Shown: piece by piece, positions 24,735 through 33,826 of the stretch | Numbering within the stretch: the first letter of the stretch is position 1 | Layout: each line of letters starts with the position of its first letter | Source: Bacteroidia bacterium | GTDB taxonomy: Bacteria > Bacteroidota > Bacteroidia > CAILMK01 > JBBDIG01 | DNA: 51,545 nucleotides | Direction of reading: 5' to 3' | Assembly (NCBI GenBank): GCA_040880525.1 | Contig: JBBDIG010000028.1 | Span: forward strand, 70,563 to 122,107 | The notes under the pieces: generated by a model | Databases searched by the model: none | Seen by the model: only the letters and a program-made list of their open reading frames with translations | Told to the model about the DNA's origin: nothing | Translations under genes and position numbers: made by a program

Positions 24735-25750
24735 CCAAGAAGTCCCCACTTTTTATTTCTGGAGTATATCGTAGTGGTACAACTTTACCAGTTAAAATAT
24801 TAAATGCCCACCCTGATATATGCCTCACGCATGATACGGTAAATTTTTTCCGTTATTATCTTAAGTACGCTGCTACTATTCAAGATGATTATGGTTTTGT
24901 AATAAATGATTGTGCAGAAAGGCTGGAAAAGCGATTTAACATAAATGTACCCGCATCCACCATTTTGTCAAAGCTTAAAGATGAGCACTCAATTTCTTTA
25001 AAAATTGTATATGAGGTTTTGATGAGGGAAACATTTTGCGCGGGTAAAAGTAATGTGATTTGGGGGGAGAAAAGCTTAATGCAATGGAGCAATATACCAT
25101 TGTTTTTACAGATGTTTGAAGATTCTAAGGCAATAATGATAATCCGGGATCCTCGAAGTGTGCTGGCTTCTTTTCGGGACTTTACCATTGAGAAGGGTGA
25201 ACGTTATCTTGATGCTATTTTTGCCACCCTTAACGCACTGCAATGGAGTGCTACAATAGGAAAAACCCTTTCTTCCGATCGCTTTAGGATTGTATACTTT
25301 GAGAAGTTAGTGGAAGATCCAGATGCCTGGGCACGGGAGATGTGTGATTTTCTTGGACTTGAGTATTACAATGAAATGACGAATAGCAAGAAATTTAAGG
25401 ATCATGAAGGGAATCCCTGGAGTGCTAATACTTCTTATCGCAATGTAAATAACTTTTCCAGGGAGCCTATTGATCGCTGGCGGAGCAAGCTTACAGATTT
25501 AGAATTATGTTTTGCTGAAAGTATTTTGGGTGATGCGATGAAGCTGCATAATTATGAATTGAGTGATGTGAAAGTTGATAGCACAACTTTGAAGAAGTTG
25601 CTCATTACTATTGGACAAACCGGGCTTTTGGAGCATCGTTTGGCGCATTGGGTAGAAACGGGAAATGGAGTAGAAGGACATCCAAGTGACGCGACCTCAC
25701 CAATGAATTGGTCTAAAACCATGCACCCAAAGGATAATTTGAAGGTGTAG
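24731..25750 (+). CDS. Sulfotransferase family protein
   Basis: PAPS-dependent sulfotransferase candidate (339 aa). The 5' loop is LFISGVYRSGTTLPVKILNAHP (residues 6-27), the 3' region IMIIRDPRSVLASFRDF near 135, and VYFEKLVEDPDAWAREMCDFLGL near 190 fits the family. It is coupled by a 4-nt overlap to the NodB-like gene, suggesting joint action on one residue. Confidence 0.85.
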   Translation: MTKKSPLFISGVYRSGTTLPVKILNAHPDICLTHDTVNFFRYYLKYAATIQDDYGFVINDCAERLEKRFNINVPASTILSKLKDEHSISLKIVYEVLMRETFCAGKSNVIWGEKSLMQWSNIPLFLQMFEDSKAIMIIRDPRSVLASFRDFTIEKGERYLDAIFATLNALQWSATIGKTLSSDRFRIVYFEKLVEDPDAWAREMCDFLGLEYYNEMTNSKKFKDHEGNPWSANTSYRNVNNFSREPIDRWRSKLTDLELCFAESILGDAMKLHNYELSDVKVDSTTLKKLLITIGQTGLLEHRLAHWVETGNGVEGHPSDATSPMNWSKTMHPKDNLKV

Positions 25751-25795
25751 TATAAACCGGCTGAAGGGCACGATGAAGGGAAGATTATTCCAGCA

Positions 25796-26980
25796 ATGAA
25801 CTACAAAACGATCTATAGAACATATCACGTTGCTAATAGAAGGTTACAAGCCGGCACGTGGATACAGATAATTGACGGAAGTGAAGGGGATTATCTGAAA
25901 AGCATAATTGCCGGGTTCAAAGAACATGATCTTGACATTCGGAGTTTACCAGGAGAAATATTTGAGAGTATACGTGAAAGAAAATTTGACCGGATTAAGG
26001 AATTAATTGAATCTATTGATCGTAGGCTAGTAGATGCTCCGGAGTGGTTGGCATTAAGTTCATTATTTATTGCATTAGGAAGGTATCACATTGCTTTGCT
26101 ACTACGTGAAATAGCCATGTTGCGAATAGAAGACTATGAAGGGAGAATAGATAAATGGCTTATAGCGGATCTAATTATTGGGAAAAAAATTGAAAGAAAA
26201 GAACTTGATTCAATTATTCCTTTTTTGAAATGGACAAGGTTGATGAGAAGTGCGTGTGGTATAAGTGTCTTTAATCCAAAGTTTCAGCAGGTACTAAAAA
26301 CATGTGATTATTCACCTGTGGATGAAGAGGATCAGAAATTTCTTGATTTGGTTAAAAATAAAAAATTAGCAATTGTAGGTCCCTTAAAGTTAAGCGCTCA
26401 GGAAGAAAATGAATTAGCAGAATTTGAGTTACTTGCGAAGCTAAATGATTTGGAATATTTTGTTCAGGAGCAAGAAAATAGCAAAAGAATACCTGACATT
26501 GTGTATTACACCCGTAAGCGAGAAGCAGCTTTGAATGACTTCAAAGGTGCTTGTAAAAGCTGTCCGACATTTATAGTAGGTAAGCGAGGCAAACAGGCAT
26601 TTGCACAGAGCGGTTTGCGCAGCCATTACAGGAAGCTGGATGATTACAATGCGTATACGTTAAACGGTGGATTGAACATGATACCGAGGATGATAATTGA
26701 TATTGCGTTTTTTAAACCGCAGGAATTAAAGGTATTTGGTGTGGATTTATATACTTCACTTAATTTTGATAAGGGATATGGGGGAATACAACAGACAGAT
26801 TGGAAGGTTGTATTTGATCATTTTATTAATCACGATTTGATAACGCAGTACAAGGTAATGCAGGGGCTATATGAAAATGGAATTTTTACCGCGGATGGTC
26901 GCTTAGAAGGTATTATGCAAATGGGGGTTGGCAAATTTTTGGACTTTTTTGAGCAAAAATTTCAAGAGGTTTATTATTAA
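25796..26980 (+). CDS. Unassigned protein, candidate nonulosonate transferase 2
   Basis: Paralogue of the protein at 14746 (394 aa). The shared C-terminal domain reads KKLAIVGPLKLS (near residue 188), LLAKLNDLEYF, IPDIVYYTRKRE, LNGGLNMIPRMIIDIAFF, VFGVDLYTSLNFDKGYGG (near 312) and HDLITQYKVM (near 345), then DGRLEGIM. The N-terminal ~185 residues differ between the two apart from a helical look. It lies two genes after the Leg cassette, while the other follows the Pse cassette. A CMP-Leg transferase is a reasonable hypothesis, unproven. Confidence 0.55.
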   Translation: MNYKTIYRTYHVANRRLQAGTWIQIIDGSEGDYLKSIIAGFKEHDLDIRSLPGEIFESIRERKFDRIKELIESIDRRLVDAPEWLALSSLFIALGRYHIALLLREIAMLRIEDYEGRIDKWLIADLIIGKKIERKELDSIIPFLKWTRLMRSACGISVFNPKFQQVLKTCDYSPVDEEDQKFLDLVKNKKLAIVGPLKLSAQEENELAEFELLAKLNDLEYFVQEQENSKRIPDIVYYTRKREAALNDFKGACKSCPTFIVGKRGKQAFAQSGLRSHYRKLDDYNAYTLNGGLNMIPRMIIDIAFFKPQELKVFGVDLYTSLNFDKGYGGIQQTDWKVVFDHFINHDLITQYKVMQGLYENGIFTADGRLEGIMQMGVGKFLDFFEQKFQEVYY

Positions 26981-26986
26981 GTAAAC

Positions 26987-27814
26987 ATGGGTATCCCAAA
27001 AATCATTTGGATTTATTGGGCCACCGGTTTTGAAGATGCACCCTTCATTATTAAACGTTGTGTGGCATCCTGGAAGCAGAAAAACCCCGGATGGGAGGTT
27101 AATCTGCTGGACAACAACAACCTTTATGATTTTATTGGGCCGGTGGATATGCGCGAATCGGTTTTTGAGCGGTTGCCCATTCAGAAGAAAGCGAACCTTA
27201 TCCGGTTAAAGCTGGTGCTTGAACGTGGTGGGGTATGGGTGGATGCTACCTGTTATTGCCTGAAACCGCTGGAAAGCTGGCTGTTTGATAGTGCACCGGG
27301 CGGATTCTTCATGTTTTATAAGCCGGGCCGGGACCGGATTATCTCGAATTGGTTCGTAGCCGGAGCCAAAGGAAATTATCTCATAAAGCGACTTTACGAG
27401 AGGCGCTGTGCATACTGGGACAAAAATGATTTTAATCATAAATCAGAAAGGCAACGCAAGTGGGTGCCTTTTCTTTGCAGGGTAATTAACCGGAACGAAG
27501 TTTTGCCTCTCATCTGGCTCACACCATTATTTACCAAAATCCTGAGAATATATCCATACCTCATTTTTCATTATGATTTTTACTGGCTCGTGAAGGTGGA
27601 TAAGCAATGCGCTAAAATCTGGGCAATGACCAGAAAGATAAATGCAGGAGAGGCCCATAAAATTCAAAGATTGGGGATGGTAAAACCGCTGACGGAAGAA
27701 GGACGAAAATTTATTGATTCAACGGCTACGCCTCTATTTAAGCTCAGTTATAAAATTGATGCTGCTAAGATGAATGCCAATTCAGTATCTCAATATTTGT
27801 TTGACAATTATTAG
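26987..27814 (+). CDS. GT32-like capsular glycosyltransferase
   Basis: Glycosyltransferase with the Och1/GT32 sugar-binding region (275 aa). It begins IPKIIWIYWATGFEDAP, has VASWKQKNPGWEV, and the signature KKANLIRLKLVLERGGVWVDAT with the DxT-type metal site near residue 83. It probably adds one sugar to the lipid-linked unit at the cytoplasmic face. Sugar and linkage are not readable from the sequence. Confidence 0.83.
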   Translation: MGIPKIIWIYWATGFEDAPFIIKRCVASWKQKNPGWEVNLLDNNNLYDFIGPVDMRESVFERLPIQKKANLIRLKLVLERGGVWVDATCYCLKPLESWLFDSAPGGFFMFYKPGRDRIISNWFVAGAKGNYLIKRLYERRCAYWDKNDFNHKSERQRKWVPFLCRVINRNEVLPLIWLTPLFTKILRIYPYLIFHYDFYWLVKVDKQCAKIWAMTRKINAGEAHKIQRLGMVKPLTEEGRKFIDSTATPLFKLSYKIDAAKMNANSVSQYLFDNY

Positions 27815-28873
27815 GTGGAGCTATATATCCATATTGGAACGGAAAAAACAGGAAGCTCTTATGTGCAGACCTTGTTTGCTCAAAATCGCATGTTGCTGGA
27901 ATCGTCTGGCTATTATTTTCCCCATGCCGGAAAACGCGAAAAAGATATGCTGTCCGGGCGCATTTCTCCGGGCAATGCCGCTGTGCTAAGTAACCTAATA
28001 GAGCAGGAAGATTGGAAGGAGGTTTCCAGTTGGTTGAAAACGCGAATGGAACAAGCGCGCAATGCCAATCTGAACAAGATGCTTTTGACCAATGAAACGC
28101 TGGTTAAGGGCTTGTCTGGAGAAGGAAAGCTAAGCCGCTTTGAAAAGCTGTATAAAGACCTGGGGATAGAAGTAATCCATTTTCTTTTGGTTTTACGCGA
28201 TCCGGTAGATCAGGCACTTTCGCTATATAAGCATCGGGCTAAGCGGGGAAACAGCCCACCGCTGGAAAAATGGCTTCAGGCAGGGTATTACCTTCCGCAA
28301 CATTTGTCAGGATTATTTAAGCAGTTAGGCGCGCATAAACTCACAGTCAGAAAGTATAAGGAAAATGGGGATGAACTGGCAAGTGTGTTTTTTAAGGATT
28401 GGCTGAACATGACAAAACCCGATAGCCTTGATGATACCAGGGTGAATCCATCGCTTTCTTTGTCAGAGCTTGAGGTTTTACGGCAAATCAGGCAACAGGA
28501 TCCTGATATGGCCAACATTTTTTATGAGCGAATGCTGAAGATTCCTGTTGCCGAAAAATCCGATGACCGGTTCCTGAAGAATTTTTACAAACGCACCATT
28601 CAAAATTTCATTTCAGGCAATGTACTGGTTTGGGAGCATTGCAATAGGTTGTTGCCCGAAGCAGAGCAACTAAAAATACCAATGAAGGCAGCACAAATAG
28701 ATCTGACTGAATACTCGCTTAGCTTCTCGCTGATACAGACGGAAGCATGGGTAAAACTGCAAAAGCAGAGTCGCACAATGTCATTCAGGCAAAAGCTTTA
28801 TTTTAATGCACGGCTTAGGCCCATGCTCGCAAAAATAAAATCCGGGGTGCTTAAGCTGTTTACTGCTCTATAG
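27815..28873 (+). CDS. Sulfotransferase-like protein
   Basis: Probable sulfotransferase (352 aa) of a divergent branch: P-loop LYIHIGTEKTGSSYVQTLFAQN at residues 3-24 and HFLLVLRDPVDQALSLYKHRAK near 120-140 as the 3'-phosphate region. The GTG start directly follows the stop of the preceding glycosyltransferase gene with no gap. The C-terminal ~100 residues are basic. Confidence 0.72.
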   Translation: MELYIHIGTEKTGSSYVQTLFAQNRMLLESSGYYFPHAGKREKDMLSGRISPGNAAVLSNLIEQEDWKEVSSWLKTRMEQARNANLNKMLLTNETLVKGLSGEGKLSRFEKLYKDLGIEVIHFLLVLRDPVDQALSLYKHRAKRGNSPPLEKWLQAGYYLPQHLSGLFKQLGAHKLTVRKYKENGDELASVFFKDWLNMTKPDSLDDTRVNPSLSLSELEVLRQIRQQDPDMANIFYERMLKIPVAEKSDDRFLKNFYKRTIQNFISGNVLVWEHCNRLLPEAEQLKIPMKAAQIDLTEYSLSFSLIQTEAWVKLQKQSRTMSFRQKLYFNARLRPMLAKIKSGVLKLFTAL

Positions 28874-28920
28874 GAAAATAAATACCGCAAACGGGATAAA
28901 ATCTTGAAATTCACACAAAC

Positions 28921-29036
28921 TGTCATTCCTGAATTTCGCGATAGCGGAATATCAGGAATCTCCTGCGCATTAAGCCCTGATGAGGGTTATGTGGCTGCTT
29001 TTACAGCCGGAGATTCCCGGCTTCGCGGGAATGACA
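28921..29036. repeat. MITE-like nested inverted repeat
   Basis: TGTCATTCC (28921-28929) pairs with GGAATGACA (29028-29036), and an inner pair GGAATCTCC (28955-28963) with GGAGATTCC (29009-29017). The element of 116 bp has no gene; a short open frame across it (28904-29104) is not credible. Elements with these cattCC ends are common in bacterial genomes as non-autonomous repeats. Confidence 0.65.
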
Positions 29037-29100
29037 ATTATTTCTGGAATTCCGGAATTTACACTGTTTATAGTACAAATACCCTGGACTTTTACAAACA

Positions 29101-30279
29101 ATGAGAATACTATTTACCTTAACCCCGGCTTTTGATCCCAATGCGGGTGGCGTACAGCGAACTACCTATAAGCTTGGAAAATACTTTTCGGAGCAGGGGT
29201 TGAGCGTGGCGTATTACTCTCTGTCGGATAAGGGGCATGTGGAAGTAGAATACGGAGTACTGTTCAGTGCCCCTGAAAATGGCCGCAATAAAAACCCTAA
29301 GAATATCCGGGATTTGAAAGAAGTGCTGCACAAGTGGCAGCCGGATATCGTGATTAACCAGATGCCGTATGAGAAAGAATTGCGGGAGGTGTTGTCTCAA
29401 AATAAACAGACTTTGGGTTTTGTGCTGTTGGGTTGTCTCCGGAATTCATTATTTAGTTTTAAGAGCAATGCCCGTGAAAACATGGGGCAAATGTTGCCTT
29501 CACCACTATTCAAACTGTTGGATAATTCCCTGGGGATCGGCATCATTCAAAAACGACATTGGCTAAAGCACAGAAAGGACCTCATGCGCATCCTCGATGC
29601 GCACGATCGCTTCATCCTATTTGCTCCGCCCAACCAGCAGGAGTTGGAACATTTTGTGGGCAATTATAAGTCAGAGAAGGTTTTGGCCATCCCCAATTCC
29701 ATACCGGAGGTTTTTTCCGGGGACGTAAAAAAGGAAAAGATCATATTGCATGTGGGCCGCTTGAATATTCAGCAAAAACGTTCTGACCTGTTGCTGGATT
29801 TTTGGGAACACGCGCATGACCGTTTACCGGATTGGCGATTTGTGATTGTGGGAGATGGCCCATATATGAATGCGCTGAAGGCGGACCTCAAAAAACGAAA
29901 CCTCCCACGGGTAGATATGGAAGGCTATCAAAAACCGGAACCCTATTATAAAAAAGCATCCATCTTCATGATGCCTTCTGCTTATGAGGGATTTCCCAAT
30001 ACGCTTATTGAAGCGCAATCCTACGGATGTGCGGTGCTGGCGTTTGACAGCTATGGTGTATTGGGCTGGATAGTAAAAGAGGGCAACGATGCGCTGCTGA
30101 GCAAACCTTTTGATGCAACGCACATGGCAACACAGGCTGTGCGCCTGGCTGCTGACAGCGAGGCGTTACATACCATGCAGCGGGCGGCACTGACCAACGC
30201 AGGCCGATTTACCATTGACAGGGTAGGCGAAGTGTGGCTCCGTCTGTTTGATGAATTAAAGAAAGTGCCTACAACATGA
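29101..30279 (+). CDS. GT4 family glycosyltransferase
   Basis: Retaining GT-B transferase (392 aa). N-terminal AGGVQRTTYKLGKYFSEQG is the acceptor domain start; the donor domain has ILHVGRLNIQQKRSDLLLDFW, VIVGDGPYMNALKADLKKRN and the E-x7-E signature in MMPSAYEGFPNTLIEAQSYG near residue 296. It overlaps the polymerase gene by 4 nt. The sugar is unknown. Confidence 0.88.
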   Translation: MRILFTLTPAFDPNAGGVQRTTYKLGKYFSEQGLSVAYYSLSDKGHVEVEYGVLFSAPENGRNKNPKNIRDLKEVLHKWQPDIVINQMPYEKELREVLSQNKQTLGFVLLGCLRNSLFSFKSNARENMGQMLPSPLFKLLDNSLGIGIIQKRHWLKHRKDLMRILDAHDRFILFAPPNQQELEHFVGNYKSEKVLAIPNSIPEVFSGDVKKEKIILHVGRLNIQQKRSDLLLDFWEHAHDRLPDWRFVIVGDGPYMNALKADLKKRNLPRVDMEGYQKPEPYYKKASIFMMPSAYEGFPNTLIEAQSYGCAVLAFDSYGVLGWIVKEGNDALLSKPFDATHMATQAVRLAADSEALHTMQRAALTNAGRFTIDRVGEVWLRLFDELKKVPTT

Positions 30280-31565
30280 CCCAGCGGCTATTTACCCATA
30301 TCATGTTGATGTTTTTATCCCCGGCCTGGAGCCTCTATACCGCATTCCGGACCGGAAGCCGTTCGCTTAGGCGATGGACGCTTATCGTCTTCATCACTTT
30401 TTATGGATCCATCATTACCATTTCAGGAACCAATGATGGGGTGGACCATTTGAACAACGTTTCTGATCATTATATGGACTTAACCTTATCTCAGTTTTTA
30501 TCAGAGATATGGAGTGCCATGACGTTTAAGAATACTGCGGGTACGGAAGAGGATCTGTACATTCAGTTTGTGTCCTATTTCACGGGTGGAATTCTCGGCC
30601 TTCCGGGACTATTCTTTGTTTTTGTATCCTTTGTCTACGCATATTTTTTTGTGGGTTCGATGTTCCGTGTTTTCAGTATTTTTCCCAGGTTTAAGCATAG
30701 TGCCTTATTCTTTGGGCTTGCGGTAGTATTCATACTTTGGAAAAACATTGAGGGCATCAATACCGTGAGAACCTGGTCTGGGTTGTGGGTGCTTTTTTAT
30801 GCCTGCATCAGCTATTATCAAACGAAACAAAAGAAATATCTATTTTTAATGTTTATGCCTCCGTTGTTTCATGTGGGGTATTTTATGATGGCTATCCCTG
30901 CCTGGATAGTGCTGATTGTAGGCGTTCGAAAGTGGATTTTTGCTGTCATTTTTTTTATGTCATTTATATCAACCATTCTTAATCCCAGCACCATCACCAG
31001 GGGGTTAAAGGAAACTGAAACAGGAGAGACAATGGTAGATTCCTACTCCAAGACAGAAGCAAAAGACTTCGGGCGAACATTTGAAATTACCGGGAAAAAA
31101 AATACAGCATGGCATTATAGGCTTTATAAGGCAGGATTACAGGATTGGGTGGTGGTACTCGTTGCAATTACATTAATGCTCTTTGGGACCTACTTCTCCA
31201 AAATGACCCGACTCGAAGCCAGTATATTTTCCATCGGATTGCTTACCAAGGCCTTGGCCAATACGATGTGGTTTCTATCCGCAGTCGCCAATCGAAGCAA
31301 TGTAGTGGTAGGGGTCTTTATACTGGCCACACTAATGCTGATGTGGGGCCGGGGCTATTTTAACCAGAAGTTGCAGACGGTGTATTATCAAAAGTGGATA
31401 TTGACGTTTGCAATGTTGGTATTCGTGCCTTTTGTCTACTATCGTATTACAGATCTTCTTTATTACATCAGTGCCTATATGCTCGCTGCACCTTTTATTC
31501 CCTGGCTGGATAGCGAACTGAATATCTCACTTCGCAAGGCGATAACAAAATTTCTCGGTTTTTAG
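30276..31565 (+). CDS. EpsG-family O-antigen/polysaccharide polymerase (Wzy-like)
   Basis: Polytopic membrane protein (429 aa) with about ten hydrophobic segments; the early FYGSIITISGTNDGVDHLNNV and later GINTVRTWSGLWVLFYA regions look like the EpsG family, which polymerises repeat units. It sits between a GT4 and the modification genes, as a Wzy would. It is the only polymerase candidate in the window. Confidence 0.75.
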   Translation: MTQRLFTHIMLMFLSPAWSLYTAFRTGSRSLRRWTLIVFITFYGSIITISGTNDGVDHLNNVSDHYMDLTLSQFLSEIWSAMTFKNTAGTEEDLYIQFVSYFTGGILGLPGLFFVFVSFVYAYFFVGSMFRVFSIFPRFKHSALFFGLAVVFILWKNIEGINTVRTWSGLWVLFYACISYYQTKQKKYLFLMFMPPLFHVGYFMMAIPAWIVLIVGVRKWIFAVIFFMSFISTILNPSTITRGLKETETGETMVDSYSKTEAKDFGRTFEITGKKNTAWHYRLYKAGLQDWVVVLVAITLMLFGTYFSKMTRLEASIFSIGLLTKALANTMWFLSAVANRSNVVVGVFILATLMLMWGRGYFNQKLQTVYYQKWILTFAMLVFVPFVYYRITDLLYYISAYMLAAPFIPWLDSELNISLRKAITKFLGF

Positions 31566-31574
31566 AATTATCTG

Positions 31575-32699
31575 GTGCTGAGAAAAATCAAACAACAGCT
31601 AATTAACCTCCCCGGCTGGCGCACTAGCCGGAAGATCATTGTTTTGGAAAGCGATGATTGGGGGGCCATCCGCAGCAAATCACTCGCTGCAATTGATGCT
31701 TTACGCAAAAAAGGTGTGGCAGTTGATAAGTGCCATTATATGCTCAATGACGCCTTGGCGAGTACCCAGGATCTGACATTGCTTTTTGATTTGTTGCTTC
31801 ATTATAAAGATAAGAATGGCAGGCCACCGGTGATAACGGCCAACAGCCTCGTGGCCAATCCGGATTTTGAAAAAATACGGGAAGGCGGCTTTCAGGAATA
31901 TTTTTTTGAGCCGGTGCAGGCCACCCTTCAAAGCTATCCTGAGCATTCACAAGCGTTTGACCTTTGGAAAAAAGGAATGGCAGACAAGATATTCCATCCT
32001 CAATCCCACGGAAGGGAGCATTTAAACATTTCCCGCTGGATGCGGGACTTACGGAATGGTGAGGCAGAAGCGCATCTCGCCTTCGACCTAGGTATGTTCG
32101 GAATTAGTGCGCACATTTCCAAAATGAAAAGGGGCAGCTACCTGGCGGCATTTGATGGCAGTCAAGATGAAATCATCATCAATCGGGGGGAGGTGGTTAA
32201 GGAAGGCCTGACGATGTTCAGGGATTTTTTCGGCTATCCTTCCCGGTCATTTATAGCGCCCAACTACCTATGGGATGATGAGATTGAAATAAGTGCTGCA
32301 AGCCAGGGTGTTCAATATTTCCAGGGTGCAATGACCCAGCGGTTACCATCGAGCCATGAAGAAAAGGTGAAAGTGAAGCGACATTACCAGGGCCAGAAAA
32401 ACAGCCAAGGATCCCGTTACCTTGTGCGCAATGTGAAGTTCGAACCATCTTCAAACCCTGCCAGGGACTGGGTGGATATTGCCATGGCAGGCATAGCAAG
32501 CGCCTTTAAATGGCACAAACCGGCCATAGTAGAGACACACCGGGTAAATTTTATCGGGTTCATTAACCCCACCAACCGGGAAACCAATTTGCGCTTGTTT
32601 GATTCCCTGCTTATCAGAATTCTCAGCACCTGGCCAGATGTGGAATTCATGACCTCTGACCAACTTGGCGATTTAATGAACGGGAACAAGGAACGTTGA
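31575..32699 (+). CDS. Polysaccharide deacetylase-like protein, copy 1
   Basis: A 374-aa NodB-fold candidate. The N-terminal KIIVLESDDWGAIRSKS gives an Asp-Asp pair and HPQSHGREHLNISRWM near residue 139 provides His ligands; SFIAPNYLWDDE and VETHRVNFIG with a late His complete the pattern. A paralogue lies at 41014 (VFSVDDYGNVR, FHGREHFNLRVF, SSHRVNFCG). Probably deacetylates a sugar residue or acts on a related amide. It overlaps the CapA-like gene by 4 nt; start GTG. Confidence 0.65.
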   Translation: MLRKIKQQLINLPGWRTSRKIIVLESDDWGAIRSKSLAAIDALRKKGVAVDKCHYMLNDALASTQDLTLLFDLLLHYKDKNGRPPVITANSLVANPDFEKIREGGFQEYFFEPVQATLQSYPEHSQAFDLWKKGMADKIFHPQSHGREHLNISRWMRDLRNGEAEAHLAFDLGMFGISAHISKMKRGSYLAAFDGSQDEIIINRGEVVKEGLTMFRDFFGYPSRSFIAPNYLWDDEIEISAASQGVQYFQGAMTQRLPSSHEEKVKVKRHYQGQKNSQGSRYLVRNVKFEPSSNPARDWVDIAMAGIASAFKWHKPAIVETHRVNFIGFINPTNRETNLRLFDSLLIRILSTWPDVEFMTSDQLGDLMNGNKER

Positions 32700-33826
32700 A
32701 AGTACTGACAACAGGAGACTTTTATCCGGGATTGCGCATGGAAGCAGTCCTTAATGATGATCCGGCAGCGATATTGGGAAACTTTTCCGAATTAATCGAA
32801 GCTTCCGATCTGGCCATCGTCAATCTGGAAGCACCCCTAACAGACCATACTGAACCAATACGGAAAACTGGCCCCGCCCTTAAAGGCTCCCATGAGGCGG
32901 CAGGTTTCCTAAAGCGGGCAGGTTTTGGTTTGGCGACCCTTGCAAATAACCATATTCTGGATTATGGTGGCGTGGGCGTGAAAGATACGCTGGAAATCCT
33001 GGGCACGGCAGATATGGATCACATTGGGGCCGGCATGGGCCACAATGAGGCGGCTGCCTGGTATATCCATGAAGACCAAGGGAAAAAACTAGCCGTGCTG
33101 AATTTTGCGGAAAATGAATGGAGCACAACCTACAATGATTCCCCTGGTGCAAATCCTGTTGATCCCGTTCTGAATAGCCGGTATATAAAAGCGGCATCCG
33201 CAAAGGCCGATCATGTACTGGTTATATCACACGGAGGCCATGAGATGTACCAATATCCCAGCCCGCGCATGAAGGACCTGTTCCGGTTCTATGTGGAGTG
33301 CGGTGCTAATGCGGTGGTGAACCATCATCCCCATTGCACCAGCGGGTTTGAGGTGTTCCAGGGTGCCCCAATATTTTACTCAACCGGCAATTTTCTATTT
33401 GATCATAAGGTACACAAACACGCTATCTGGAATAAAGGATTAGCAGTAATGTTGACTTTTAAAAATGATCAGATAGGTTTTGAAATGCATCATTTTGATC
33501 AATGTAACGAAAAACCAGGTTTAACGCTTTGCGATTTGGAGGAACAAAACCTGAGAAACAACGAAATCGCCAGGATAAATAAAGTAATTCAAAGTGATAA
33601 AGCATTAAATGCCTCATTTCAACAATGGATCAGCAAGCATAAGAAGAATTACCTTTCTTATATAGAGCCGCATAAGAGCCGTTATATTCAGGCCATGCAA
33701 AACCGGGGATGGATGCCGAGTTTGTGGAACAGGCGAAAAAAAGAGTATCTACTTAATCTTATTCGCTGCGAGGCACATCACGACATTTTAAAAGCCATCT
33801 TGCAAGATGAAATTAGCCATCCATAG
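32696..33826 (+). CDS. CapA-family protein
   Basis: Calcineurin-like CapA (poly-gamma-glutamate synthesis type) fold, 376 aa. Motifs: TTGDFYPGL, DLAIVNLEAPLTD, LATLANNHILDYGG, VISHGGHEMYQYPSPRM and NHHPHCTSGFEVFQGAPIFYSTGNFLFD. No signal peptide is seen, so a cytoplasmic location is expected. In polysaccharide loci such proteins are usually near ligases; here it lies between a deacetylase-like protein and an ATP-grasp enzyme. The reaction is unknown. Start TTG. Confidence 0.85.
   Translation: MKVLTTGDFYPGLRMEAVLNDDPAAILGNFSELIEASDLAIVNLEAPLTDHTEPIRKTGPALKGSHEAAGFLKRAGFGLATLANNHILDYGGVGVKDTLEILGTADMDHIGAGMGHNEAAAWYIHEDQGKKLAVLNFAENEWSTTYNDSPGANPVDPVLNSRYIKAASAKADHVLVISHGGHEMYQYPSPRMKDLFRFYVECGANAVVNHHPHCTSGFEVFQGAPIFYSTGNFLFDHKVHKHAIWNKGLAVMLTFKNDQIGFEMHHFDQCNEKPGLTLCDLEEQNLRNNEIARINKVIQSDKALNASFQQWISKHKKNYLSYIEPHKSRYIQAMQNRGWMPSLWNRRKKEYLLNLIRCEAHHDILKAILQDEISHP

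Noticed and set aside
28904-29104. 66-aa open frame before the GT4 gene at 29101
   Set aside because: It lies entirely across the nested inverted repeat 28921-29036 and has no protein-like pattern.
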